Source of the DNA: Certhia americana
Taxonomy: Eukaryota > Chordata > Aves > Passeriformes > Certhiidae
Assembly (NCBI GenBank): GCA_018697195.1
Contig: CM031879.1
Location: forward strand, 41,567,715-41,631,714
Direction of reading: 5' to 3'
Length of the DNA: 64,000 bases
Within the stretch, counting starts at the first letter, position 1, and each line of letters starts with the position of its first letter. The position numbers were made by a program, and so were the translations under genes. The notes under the pieces were generated by a model. The model worked only from the letters and a program-made list of their open reading frames with translations, was not told the DNA's origin and did no database searches. Positions 52,401 to 64,000 of the stretch are shown one piece after another.

Positions 52401-55400
52401 GATTTTTCACATGTGTTACGCTGCTGCAAAAATTGTTGTCATGCATGACCAAACCGCATTATGCTTTCAAAATGGTTGTCGTGCTGAAAGGAATATGGAA
52501 TACCAACATCGGAGGTCATTCAGCTGCAGATCATTCTCCCTTGTGGGAAGAACTGGGTTTTGGCCAGCAGTACCAATCATCCATCTCCACAATAAAATGC
52601 AAAACAGCACATTAATGTACTTGGAGGATTTTGAACAACCAGTTCCACTTTATAGCAGCTGTTGGTAGTCTGATGTTCTTAGACCTGTTATTCCACATTT
52701 ATTAATCATCAATTTATAGGCCAGGTCTTTAGCTGGCTTGCATGTGGACTGCTCTGTTGAGGTTGCTCCCCTGTATTACACAAGTTGCAATCTGAGCTTA
52801 ATATACTGCTCATTTCCTAACACTTCCAAACTTATAAATAAGGTATTTGGAACAGAGAAGAGCACTCTTTAATGCTTTGCTTAGAAAGAAGAACACTGCC
52901 CTTTTTTTTTACATGAGTGCATGAGAGGGACAGAGATTGAGGACAGATAGTCACCAGTGGGAAATATAGTGTCTGATTATCTTGCATCCATGCATATCTG
53001 GTCCAAGGATTTTAGATTTTTAAACTTAAAGTACTACTTAGCACTGACAAAAGCTCCCTGAAGAAAAGGGATTGATTCAGAGCAGCAGAAACAAGACATA
53101 TCAAATTCCTTTAGGTGTCCTCCCTTTTTTAGAAAGTACATAATATTCCATAAGAGATGGAATACTGAGATTAACAAATTAACAAATATCTAATTCTAGA
53201 AGATGCTTTTGATCCAGAGGGCCTTAGTCCTTGTCTGAGGTCATGGACAGACATATCACCCAGCACTCCAACACAGGAATGAGCCACACAGACACCTCCC
53301 ATGAGCCAGTCCTGGATGACCTGCTTGTGACTTTAGATTAAATTTTCACAAACATACCAGCTAGGACCTGTGGGGCCAATCACTGGTACCCCTTAGCTGA
53401 GTAAAGATTGCAGAGCAGGACTTGGTAGGCCTGATGGACCAGCCTCAGTGCTGGTGGAACACCACTAATGATGCTGGTTGTGCACAGAGGCAACAGAGGA
53501 GCTGCCTGCCAGAGGGCTCTGATTTGAGTCAGGAAGGCGTTCAGCAGGAATCCTAAGCAACAAGCAAGGGCTGACTATGCTCCAAGCAAAAGAAAAGGGA
53601 GAAAAATTAATGCAGCTGTAATTGTTTTGGTTTTAAAATATGTGTCCCTAAATGCAAATGTAGTTACACTTACTTTTTTTTTTTTTCCCCACAGAGAAAT
53701 CAGTTTTTAAATAAACCACAGTCATCTCCCCTATCACAGTACTGTTGGATCATTTGCCACAGACTGTGCTGGTCAGCTGGTCCACTTCCAGCCCCTATGC
53801 ATGCTACTTTACCTCATATTTTTAGATGCCTTCTTAGATCAGACGTCAGGAAAGGAGCATAACTGTATTTCTGGGCTTTGCACCAGGTCAGTGGTTTGTT
53901 AGTGTTTCAACCATGCCAGTGTGTGCTGAAATGTTCTGTACCTTCTTTGAAAGAAACCTCATCATAAATTCAACTGGCATGAAAAATGAACCATGGCATA
54001 GTATTTTATAATCCTCTACAAAGACCCTTTGGTTACAAACCAAACACAGCTTCTTTGCAGGAGCATATAAGTGGTATGAGCAAACACAGATACCTCCATG
54101 GCTCTTGTTGCCACTTGCTCTCCAGCTTTGGAGAGGACAAGAATGTAAATTCCTTCACGCTCCCATTTGCTGGGTGATAACAGCACCAATGACAGCAGTG
54201 TTGACAAGGCAGGGCCATTCGTTAGCCTCTAGCCTGACCTCAGTCAGAGCTCAGATAAAGAGGACCCTGATGTCACCAGCCACTGTCACCTGCCCGCAGG
54301 GGCTGCCAGTTCAGGAACTGCAGACCCTCCAGTGCTCTCCAGAGGGGCAGAGTTCTTTCCATTTGCCAGGCACATCAGTTTGGATTGAATTTGGGTCACC
54401 CAAGCATGGGCTGCCCCCAGCAGCATTTAATTCCTCTTCAATGCCACTTAGTTTTCACTTTACCAGGGTGGGAAGTCCACCCTCCTTGGTCAGCTGAAAG
54501 GAACTGAGGTCCCTGTGCTGCCACTTACATGGTCTTACCTCACACAGCACAAAGGGGTGCTCTTCAGGGATCTGTGTAAAGTAAATTAAACTAAAGGAGA
54601 AAATGCAGGTGGACCTACAAGAGCCATCAAGGTATGTGGCAACACCTGATCTTTTTCATCATAAAACCTTTTTTTTCAGCTGGCTAGAAATTTGTCAGGC
54701 TCTGGGAAAAGCAAGAGGAAGTTTCTGATGCTATTTGTCTCCATGCTGCTGAATCTTTTATTTAATTATTTGATAGAGTTTCAGCAAAGTGGTTTATGCA
54801 TTTCCAAGAATGAAACTGGGGGCAGGGGAAAGAGAGAGAAATGTTGTCAAGGCAACAGTAATCCCATTATTTTTTAACTTCTGAGTGCCTGAGTAGGCAA
54901 CCTTTATCTTCTTTTTATGCCATTTTTTTATACATAATAGTAATAATGGTAGAGACGATTATTCTCATCTCTTTTAAGAAAAGAGCATGCCAGGGTTGTG
55001 AAGGGACAATAAGGCATGCATTTGCAAACAAAACAAGCTGGCACCTTCACATTGTTGGCTGCTACATCTGCTGCTGCTATTTTGAAAGCAGGCTTTCAGG
55101 GCCTAAGTACTCTGTTAGCAGCATCTCTTTAAACTGCCCTCCACCCAGACAAGATCAAGACCCTCATTTTCCTGGCCTGAAGTGCAATTGACAGCCTCCA
55201 CGGTTTTGGGGCATATGTTAGTATTCAGTAATCATTTCCCTCCAGATTTTATGGCTCATTGTCATTTCTCACACAACAAAATGCCTTAAATGTGGAGAAA
55301 GGCTCTGCTTTACGCTTTGAGGAATGTCCCTGGAGAGAGGATTTTAATTTCTGCATGATGGAGGAGACTTTTAAATTATATTGCATCAGTTACTATTTGT

Positions 55401-55588
55401 CAGATAAGATGTGTTCCTACCATGAATTGGGCCTACAGCACATTTGTAAAGTGGACAAAGTGAAAGGAAAACAACAATGAAAAAAGTAAAATAAAACCCC
55501 CAAAAGAACTGGACTTTCAGGAGTCCTGCTGTATTTTCATGTTTTCTTTTCACTCACCTAGAGCAAGTAAGTTAGTCCAAAATTTCAA

Positions 55589-55614
55589 GGGTTTGGGTTT
55601 GGGTTTGTTTGGGG
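55589..55614 (+). repeat. (TTTGGG)n patch, potential G-quadruplex
   Basis: Three GGG tracts separated by TTT, then TTTGTTT and GGGG. Four G-tracts with short loops satisfy the usual quadruplex pattern on the plus strand. The unit differs from the vertebrate telomere repeat (TTAGGG), so a telomeric origin is unlikely. Confidence 0.7.
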
Positions 55615-57480
55615 TTTTTTTAATTGGAAAGATAGGAGTCTGTCAACACTGGAAGTACACAAAAGAATGTAGATCAGAAATTGTTTCAGGAAAAACAAGC
55701 ATAGTGGAAAATTACAGTAACAAGTTAATAGATCATTTTGTTTATCTGCTTAGAAAATATTTTACCTCTTTTTTTTTTTTTTTCTGGTATTTTAATACCA
55801 CTGCTTTGTATTTTTACATTTTCACACTGCAAAATATGGAGGCAAAAATTCCTAGCAAACAGACTACTGAACCACAGCAAACAAAACTTAATTCTATGCA
55901 AGGTTTTGCCTCTGAACCTCTGGCCTCTATGTCAGGCCATTTTATTTCTGCTTTCCCCAGGCCATGAAATGGGAATGATGTATGATCTGACTGATTAAGT
56001 AAATTGTTATCTACTACAAAGGCACTATGGAAAAATGGGGGTATCCTATTTGTATGTTTTATAATAAATATATAGTACTTTATACATAATGTCTGTATTT
56101 TGTGTATGACATATTTTATATAGAAGTGTTTAGCCATGCATAAGAAATTGGATAGTCATGAGAAGATACCAGACAAGTTATAGGAGACGTCAATACTATT
56201 GATTTTGTTCTTATTCAGATTGAATGGTGTCCAAAAACAGAACTCTATGCACTGCAAAGAAGTCTTTTCTAGCTTCTGCCCATGTTTTGCAGCACTCAGC
56301 AGGGCCTGTGTGTTTGATTTGCCCTGGGTGCTACCTCCCACATCAGTAGAGCTTGTCACCTTTTTGCTATAGGAAGCTGAGCTCCCATTTCTTTTTCAAG
56401 TATGTTCTGACAACCTGTGCAGCTTTGTACCTTGTTAATAGATGCGTAGGTACTGAATCTAATCCAGCAATGTACACCAATTAAGTAGCTGCACTTTGAG
56501 AACAGATGTGACATTTGAAAAAAAAATCGCAGCAAAACCAATTCCAGCAAAACATCAATCAACGAAGAATTTCTGAGAATATCAGGGACAATTTTACTAC
56601 TGCAACAGCTACAAAAATAAAGTCATGGCAAGAAGAGGAAAATAAACTTGTTAAATAACAACCAAATCAGCCAGTGTGAAAATCTCTTGAGGAGTTACTG
56701 GCTGCAAAAGAGTACGTGTGCATACACTACATCAGCACAGAGATACAGGATGTTATCAGCACAATGCAAACCTTCACTCAGCTGTCATTAAACCACAGGC
56801 TGTGCTTGTCTTGGGTTGTTAAACTAATTTTGAGACGCATTTCATGGAATCAGCTGTTCTGCTGTATAACTTACACCACCTGCTCTCCACCTGACAGGAT
56901 AAACTAAGCCACTTCTTGTCATGTGGCAGAACTGAAGAAACAAAGCCACACGTGCTTTCTCCTCATCCCCAGCCCTCTCAAAAACATGGTATTTTGCTAG
57001 TGCACTGAGAGCTTAGACCCCACACCTGAAAATGCTTAAATGTGTATTGAATTTTACTATTGAATTTCATAGTTTGACCTAGTGAAGGGTTTAACCCTGC
57101 CTGTAATTCTAAAAATGTCAGGATTCCCACCATGAGGAAACCATGTTCTTGTGCTTTTGAAGGAATAGGAATAAGGTTTTATGCCAACAGATGTACACGT
57201 GACTTTTCTCACTAACCATGCATTGATCAAACTCTTTATTCCAAATAATAATTAAGTACACTGCATTCCCAAGTGGTGCAGGCAAGGGTCAACAGAATTC
57301 ATGCAACTTATAAAATGGTCAGTTTACTCAATGTTAGACTTGAAAAGCAAACATGGATGCTCTATATCTGTCATTTTAATTGTTACCATAGCACTGGCAT
57401 GACGGAGAAATCCACAGCTGTGAAACAGGAGCTGGCAGTTGTACTGTTCCTACTGTCAAAAAGGTGTACCACCTGACTGG

Positions 57481-57518
57481 TTTTTAGCTCTTCCAGATAG
57501 TTTTTTAGCTCTTCCAGA
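57481..57518 (+). repeat. 17-bp direct repeat, period 21
   Basis: TTTTTAGCTCTTCCAGA at 57481-57497 recurs at 57502-57518, separated by TAGT. A small local duplication. Confidence 0.85.
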
Positions 57519-60231
57519 AAGGAAGAAATATAAAATTTCTTTGTAAAAAGTTATTTAGGTCTTTAAGTCTTAAGTGATAGACACACACATATACAGTAAC
57601 ATCTCTTTAATTAAGGAGAAACTGAGGGTCAGGCATGAGGAAATCAGAGGTCTTTCAAAATGAGAGAGTAACCAAACCCAGAAATGGGTTACAGATGTCC
57701 TCTCTCACAGCCTTCCTTAGGACATTAGGACACAGGACAAACAACAAAAAACAGCAAGTGTGGCAACTTCAAGTAAGCATTAATGGGTTTGATGGGTTGG
57801 GCTCCCCAGGAATCTGTGCAGTTTTTGGTCTGGTAAGCATTTGCAACGTGCTGAAATGCCCCAGAGTTGCTCTCCTCTCAGCTCTGCAATGTATCTGACC
57901 TTTCCATATCAATTCTTGCACAACATGGGTAGCATGAGAGCTTTAACCAGGCAAGATAAATGCCAACATACATGACTGCAGTCACGTCATCTGTCTTGGA
58001 TGCTTTTGCTCAGGCATTGCTCCAGCCTCATTTGCTGTACAGTGAATGAATGACACTTTTGCAGATTTAACCTTTGCTTTATGTTACTTCTCATTTCTCT
58101 GAGTCACAAGGAGTTTATTCTCTGTTCTTGGGCTCACTTGCAAAGAGCACAATTTCCTTTCTCTGCCGCAAAACATGCACACACAGTGTAGAAACACAAG
58201 AAACACTCTTATGGTTTCTCCTTGGGTGATTTCAAGAAATCAAGCTGCTAAAAAGAGCAGTGTCTCTGTCTGGTTTACATTCCTGCTGAGCAGGTACAGG
58301 CAGGGCACAGATCCATATGTGTCTACCAGGGCACCACTGTTCACACACAAAAACTCCTCTAGAAATTGAAGCTCTGCCAAAGGGAAACTCAAGGGTCTCT
58401 TCAGTGTCTGAGGTGGGGATTAACACTTGCAATTGTGTGCAGCTTTTAATTTCCTTGGGGCAACATTTCTCATGCCATAGAAGCATAATTTTATTTTGCT
58501 TCTAGCTACTCATTGTACCTCTCATAAAAAAGTGATGTAGAATATTATTTTGATTTGCTCTTGCTGCTTTACAGGTTACACTTTATCAGCAATGCCTTAT
58601 CCATTCTGAGGACACTTTCAAAGCATTAGTCAAAAAGGACTGTTTTCCACACTTTTGTACACCTGACAACAAAACAGATTTTTTTCAGAGGCTGACTAGG
58701 AGGAGTTTTGGAAGATCAGAACTCTTAAGGCATTGATCATACTAGACATTATATTTAGACAGAACTGTGAAATCCCAAATATGTAGGCATTTTTGAAAAT
58801 ATTAGCAAAATTGTTGATTTTTCTAGGAAGGTTTTTCAATGCCAAATGCTTAAAAAGTGATTTTTTTTCTCAACAGTAGATAAGTGGTGGCACATGCAGT
58901 AAGTTTCAAAAGAACTCTGGTCTTCTCTGTCCTGGTTCACAGAGATCTCCATACATATAAATTTTCGAAGTAATTTGTGGAGTGATTTGGAATACATTAA
59001 AGGAAACTGTTCCTCAAATTTGAGATGCTAGAAATATTTTGATAGTTATGAATCCTCACTCCTTCCTTCTATCCAAAAGTATTCAAAGCAAGATGTTGCT
59101 TTATATCATGAAGACTGTGTATTTTTCTCCAGATTTGCCTTCTGTGGCTCAGAAAAAATCACCATGGTCCAAACCCTCTAAGTTCTGTATGTAGACACAA
59201 AGACTTGAGTGAGATGGGCTCTGTCTTCTTTCCAGAAAGGCCAGAGATTGACTTGCCACTGGTGTTCATGAGCAGGATTTTGCACTGCACCCACACAAAC
59301 AGCACCAGGGCCCAAAGGTGTAGTTAATAAGTTCTGTGGCTTTATCGAGGAAATTTTTGGGCCAAGACAATGATTTCTACTTGTAGCCCATGTCTGTGTG
59401 GTTCCTCATCCCTTCTCTGGCCATGCATATTTTGTTGGTCCACACATGCAGCATGCACTTTGCTGCAGATGCTTAAAGGAGGATGCATTGGATGTCATGG
59501 CTAAGGGCCAAAAATTTCTATGTCACCAGCTGCAGAGGGACAAACCATCTCTGACTTGTGGACAGTGTGTGCCAAGAGTATGGACTTCACTGCTGGGGAA
59601 GGGAAGAGACAGGGAGAGACAGACAGGGAGGAAAAGTAAACAAACAAAGTGAGAAGGAAACAGGGCATCTTGACAAACTGCAAACATCTTATCTAACAGG
59701 TTCAACACCACCAGTTTGGCACATTGCCATGGACATTTCTTCCAGTGGCTCCCGGTGTCATATGGCCCAGAATGCCTGCCTTCTCCTACCACATTGCCAC
59801 ATGCCTACATGGCCATGGCACTTAAAAAAGCCCCAGCTGCATGTGTGCAATTCTTGTGAACCCCTGCTTAGTGCCAACATGTTAATTCTCTTGGAAATGT
59901 TTGCGACATTTGAATCTAATTGGTCTTGGCAAGGAGGGACAGACACATCATTGCTATTCTGTCATCAGCTTGCACTGCAGTGACTGGTTCAAACTTCTGG
60001 TTTAACTGGGAAAGAGGCTGAGGGACAAACGTACTGGAGCTGTAAGAGTTTCCAGTGATGCAATTAGTGTTTGCACAAAGCCTGCACTTAAAGCTGTACT
60101 CTGACTTTTGCTGTTCAACTGCTTGGAATTTTGGACAGTCATTACCAAGAAAATCCAAGAAAATTATTTTTCAAATAGTAATTTGAGTAACCAGAGGGTC
60201 ACAATTTCTGCTGTTACATATTCACAAAGAG

Positions 60232-60258
60232 AACTTAGTGAGAACTTCTCACTAAGTT
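60232..60258. repeat. Near-perfect palindrome (13-bp arms, 1-base centre)
   Basis: AACTTAGTGAGAA, a single central C, then the exact reverse complement TTCTCACTAAGTT. With only one central base it would extrude as a cruciform rather than form a stable RNA stem-loop. Confidence 0.9.
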
Positions 60259-60305
60259 GAGATGCTGCAGCAGCCTCCACTGAAGTGGAAAGCTACATGC
60301 AAGTA

Positions 60306-60415
60306 GGGAAGTGATGCCTGGATGAGCTGAAGTAACTTCCTAAAATTATGCAGAAAATCTGTGGTTTTATCTAGGAAATGAGATCAGAAATTACAAGTTA
60401 TGGTCCAGTCCTTGT
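60306..60415 (-). mobile_element. Probable MIR/CORE-SINE remnant, antisense
   Basis: The order of words matches the antisense MIR core over about 100 bases. GGGAAGTGATGCCTGGATGA corresponds to the usual GGGAAACTGAGGCACAGAGA. GAAGTAACTTCCTAAAATTA matches the GAAGTGACTTGCCCAAGGTC part, and ATGCAGAAAATCTGTGG matches CACAGCAAATC-GTGG. GGAAATGAGATCAGA and GGTCCAGTCC then follow the remaining consensus. It is highly diverged, consistent with an ancient amniote insertion. Confidence 0.45.
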
Positions 60416-63187
60416 ACCCACACAAACCGTGGTCAAGAATCATTCTGCCAAATGACAAACCTAAAGAGAAAAAAACACTTCTGAGAAACAATGAAAACCA
60501 AGCTCAAAAAGGCAAACAGACCTCAGCGCTGCAAAAACCTTCCACGGATGATATGGAATGAGCATCTGTACATAGTCAGGATTAAATAGACCCTAGAAAG
60601 AATTTTTGTCTCTAAGCAAGAGCACCCCAGTGAATTCTGACTATGAACAAAGCTTCACAATACTGTGGGCAGCAACAAAACATCCCTGGCAGGTTCAGCT
60701 GTGCTGGAGACAGCTGTGCCTGCTCCCTTTGCAAAACAAGGGAGGAAGAATGGGAGGATGTCTATCAGAAGCAGGTACAGCCAACCCCTGTCCTCCTGGC
60801 AGCAGTGAGAGTAGGAAGCTGACTCTCTGCAGCACTCTCCACCTCCATTCCATTGTTCATTCTGCCTCTAGTTTTACTTTCTGTCAGGAAGCAAATTATT
60901 TTGCCTCATTATTTTTATTATTATATTTTGGGCATTACTGACAAGAAGCCTTGAGCTGGCTTGCAAAGCCCCAGCGAAATTCCAAGGAAAAGAAGAAGTC
61001 TGAGATTTCTGCTAGCTTTGGCTCAGGGATAAATCTCACCTGAAAGCATCCAGATGGCTGGTTTCTGCATTCATTGGATCTATTGCAGTTTAAGATATCC
61101 TGTCCAAAGATATGTCTCAAGGTAAGTGTTGTCCAAACAGAAAACAAGCTCATGCACAAGCAGAGACTGTAACATTCTCCACTATCTCTATGTGACATGA
61201 AAAGCATTCTGTGCCTGGAATGCAAAGGGCTGCAGCAGATGCCCCACTTGAACCCAGAGATCTTTCCTCTGAGGCCACTGTCTCACATTGCTCCAAGAAT
61301 CACAGATTTATCTGCCCAGTGTGCCAGCTCTTGGCAGACCTGCCTAGTACATATGCAAAACATGGTGTGACCCTCTGACAGCTCCTCTGCATGGACATAC
61401 CTTAGAGTCCTGTTACTATTCTCTTTTCAGCAGTAGCAGGGAAGCCTGAAGAACAGTTTCAGTAATGTTGGTGGGAACGAGTTCTGCTGAGAGCCTCCAG
61501 AAGAGCTCTACTTCCTCACACCACTGACTGAGTAACTATGTTTATTAATCTCTCAATATTACAAAAAAACCCATAAGATGTAATGTTTCATTTAGCATCA
61601 ACTAAAACAATGAAAAAAACCCAAACAAAAAAACCAGCCAAACAGAAAGAACACTCCAGTGGTTTGTAGACCAATTAATTTTAATTTGTAGGTCACCTGC
61701 TGTCTTCTGCTAGAGGAGTAAATACTTAGAGAAATTTCATAAATGAAGACCTAGCCTTTAGAAATACGACTTTTATTTTTGGAATAGCTCTGGATCAGAA
61801 GTGTGAAATATTTACTTTTGAACTTAATTTCTCAAATATTTCTTTGCCACATAGACCATAGACTACAATTTCTGTATTAGTGAACCATAGAGTATGTAAG
61901 GATATTTGCAATTGGGAGTAAGAGCATGCAGATTCGTAGCTCTGAGTTTCTGATGCAAGAGAAATGGTTAATATTAGTTGCCACCAGGCTGGAAATAGAA
62001 AGTTGCAAAATTAAGGGTCTTTGGCAAAAGTCTGAAAAACAGCAAACGTTAAGAATCCAGGTCATCTGCACTATTAGCTCACTGTCCTGCCTTCAGCTGG
62101 TTTCTGTCAGCAAACCCACATGCACCCCACTTGAAATGAGCTTAGTGTTCCTCACATATATGTGAACAAACACACAGAACAGCCAACAAGACAACCATAA
62201 AATTTACCTGGCAACAAGCACAACAACTGGCAGGAGATATCTGGCCGCTGCTTGAAAGATAAATGGCACACCACCAATATCCTTCATGCCTAGCTTCACA
62301 CATCTTTGTTTACTATTTATTATTTATGGAGCAGCACAGAGAAAATTCTCCAGTGATCATCCACCATTTAATAAGTGGTACAGTGTGCATGAGAGGAAAA
62401 AATGGAAATGACCATGTGCATCACCTGCACAAAAAAGAGCCTGTGAGCAATCAATTCACATTCTTGAAGCTCTCATGCTGCGTACAGGACTCACACAACA
62501 GGATAGTGTGAACTTCTTTGTCCAGAAACAAAGAACTGTTGTCTCTTCAATTTTGACAATGTGAAATTCAAGGATAAAGGTCTGGAAATGTTATCAGGAG
62601 ACATATTTGAGCAGTGATGATTTTAACAGGTACTTGTGTGCTGGGCTTCTTCACTCTTCAAACTGCACTTTTCATCTCATATCAAGGGTAGGCAACAACC
62701 TTCCAGCAAGCTGCTTTGAGACTCAGGGAGATGAGACTGGATGGCTTTTACAGAAGTTGGAAAATGTGAAAACTAAGGACTAACAAAGTACTGTTAACCT
62801 ACTAAAATTGGGACAGACACATAAAATGTTAAGAGAGGACAGGAAGAAAAACACCCCACAAGTACTTGTCTACTTATACAGGTTACACTTTTATCTGCTT
62901 TTTATGGACATGTACAGTATTGTGATACTTCTTTCCTTACATTCGGATGGTTTGTGTATCACTCCTTATTGTTTCAAAACAATGGTGAGAAAATGGGGGA
63001 AAATATGTTGCTAGTAAAAATTTCTAAGCGTTTCCAGGAATGTTCGCCTTTCCTGGAGGGAAAAGTTCCAGCTACTATTTCAGTAACCCATCCTGTCACA
63101 CTGTCAGCTTGTTTGCTCTTGTTTTTAGAAAAGCATGGTACAACAAGCACTAAAATCCTCTCCAGCACAAGGAGCAGCTGTACAGCA
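60416..63187. other. Non-coding DNA, no gene seen
   Basis: There is no supported gene or named repeat. A 33-bp block at 61089-61121 is preceded by ATTGCAG and followed by GTAAGT and is open in one frame, but at that size it is weak evidence for a microexon. Other ORFs are below about 112 codons and overlap in both strands. Confidence 0.5.
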
Positions 63188-63900
63188 CAAAACTGCAACT
63201 AGTGCCTACTGAGTCAGACCAGTGGCCCATACTGCACGGCATTCTTTTTCAACAATGAGAAAACAGATGCAATTTGGGAAGTGCATGTGGGGGAGAACAT
63301 ATTCCTTACTCCTTTGCCCTTGCTGGGGGTGCCCTAGAGGGCACTTCCTCGCCTATTACCGCTAGTATTCACAGATGTGGCGTGCCCCTTTCTGGTCTGC
63401 TGGCAACATCTGCAGCAAGTTCTGGAAGTCTGATGCTTTCAGTGATAAAGAAATATTTCCTTTTACTAACTTTATCTTTTACTAATGTGATCAAGTAGCA
63501 TAGGCCCACAGCTCCTAACTCATTGTATCCACTATCTTTATTTTATCACAAAACCTTCTGTTTTCCAAACTAAACAATCCCAGATATTTAATCTCTTCTC
63601 TTAGGGCAGCTGCTCTAACCTCTTGAACATTGTAGCTGCCCTTTTTCACCTTCACTATATCCTCCTTGAGATGAGAGACCAGAATTTCAGACGATACTTA
63701 AGATGAAGACACATGAGACTTCAAATAGCAGACTATAAAGTATCTCCTGTTCTCAACATCATTCCTGATGATGCCCAAGATGTTTTGGACTCATTTGTCC
63801 ATGCTGCACACTGAGTTGATTTTGGCAACAGCAACTCCAAGATCTTTTTCCTAAGTTGTAATGACCATTTTCTAGATCAGCATCATGTAAGCATGATTTA
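63188..63900 (-). mobile_element. Ancient CR1-like LINE fragment, antisense
   Basis: The plus strand begins with ACTGAGTCAGACCAGTGGCC. It then shows GGGTGCCCTAGAGGGCACTT, AAAGAAATATTTCCTTTTAC, ATCTCTTCTCTTAGGGCAGC, GATGATGCCCAAGATGTTTT, GCTGCACACTGAGTTGATTT and CAACTCCAAGATCTTTTTCC, in the same order as the antisense of the old amniote CR1 type abundant in turtles and crocodilians. On the minus strand the 63610-63690 part corresponds to the C-terminal end of the reverse-transcriptase ORF (the LVRPHLEYCVQLW and GLFSLEKRR regions of the family), here broken by stops. The lower coordinates are the 3' UTR. Divergence is high, so the insertion is old. The exact right-hand limit is unclear because similarity fades after about 63900. 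Confidence 0.75.
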
Positions 63901-64000
63901 GATTATTCAATTACTAGTGGAAATACAGAACTCAAATATATTTTGATATCTTTCCTAAAATTAAAATGCAAACCAGCCATTTTTCCAGTCCTTAGAATTT
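63901..64000. other. AT-rich sequence at the window edge
   Basis: This may continue the CR1 fragment beyond the window, but similarity is too weak to say. Confidence 0.3.

Larger units (their letters stand above)
46491..60230. other. Non-coding DNA, mostly unique
   Basis: There is no supported gene. GC-richer patches at about 47600-47900, 50500-51050 and 54200-54500 carry ORFs of 80-130 codons on both strands in overlapping frames, which argues against coding. Small structures include a TTTGG-type patch near 49110, a T13 run with strong acceptor-like context at 53674-53694, a G-quadruplex-prone TTTGGG repeat at 55589-55614, a T15 run at 55769-55783, and a 17-bp repeat at 57481-57518. Confidence 0.5.

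Noticed and set aside
55589..55614. Interstitial telomere repeat
   Set aside because: The unit is TTTGGG rather than TTAGGG and only three to four units long.
1..64000. CRISPR arrays, operons, phage or bacterial mobile elements
   Set aside because: No regularly spaced repeats of 24-40 bp, no ribosome-binding-site-led gene series and no long ORFs; the CR1 and SINE-like elements show vertebrate nuclear DNA.
1..64000. Endogenous retrovirus genes
   Set aside because: No gag, protease, integrase or envelope-like reading frame and no matched pair of LTRs was recognised; the 93-bp repeats at 11062 and 11913 lack LTR signals and enclose no retroviral sequence.

Overview
This looks like an ordinary stretch of bird nuclear chromosome: AT-rich, CpG-poor, intronic or intergenic DNA. 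The clearest evidence is a truncated CR1 LINE (about 29480-30315, + strand). It keeps the end of the reverse-transcriptase ORF, the avian CR1 3' untranslated region and the family's terminal ATTCTGTG-type short repeats. A second CR1 3' fragment lies antisense at about 42808-42975. A much older CR1-like fragment, of the kind also seen in turtles and crocodilians, lies antisense at about 63188-63900. Two faint MIR/CORE-SINE-like remnants (about 44349-44390 and 60306-60415) fit an amniote genome. I see no bacterial gene organisation, no CRISPR array, no rRNA or tRNA gene and no intact viral gene. The species, and even the bird order, cannot be fixed from this window alone.

Layout: the left end (1-4.2 kb) holds the only reasonable exon candidates. 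These are an 89-bp block (146-234) and a 102-bp block (4056-4157). Each has a good AG acceptor and a GTAAG-type donor, and their reading frames join in the same phase across a 3.8-kb intron. I do not recognise the product. From 4.2 to 29 kb the DNA is mostly unique and non-coding, with simple repeats, a homopolymer G run, a GC-richer island carrying the longest ORF, and a cluster of local duplications at 11.06-12.0 kb. CR1 follows at 29.5-30.3 kb. From 30 to 63 kb the sequence is again non-coding, with two TA-rich hairpins near 36.8 kb, the second CR1 fragment, a possible conserved regulatory block at 46.0-46.5 kb and a perfect 13-bp-arm hairpin at 60.2 kb. The right end is occupied by the ancient CR1.

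Almost all ORFs in the window are short, start at arbitrary ATGs, overlap one another in several frames and show no domain; I treat them as chance ORFs. I found no convincing new biological system. The items most worth checking are the paired exon candidates at the left end, the 93-bp near-identical direct repeats at 11062/11913, and the mirrored motif pair at 46085/46470.
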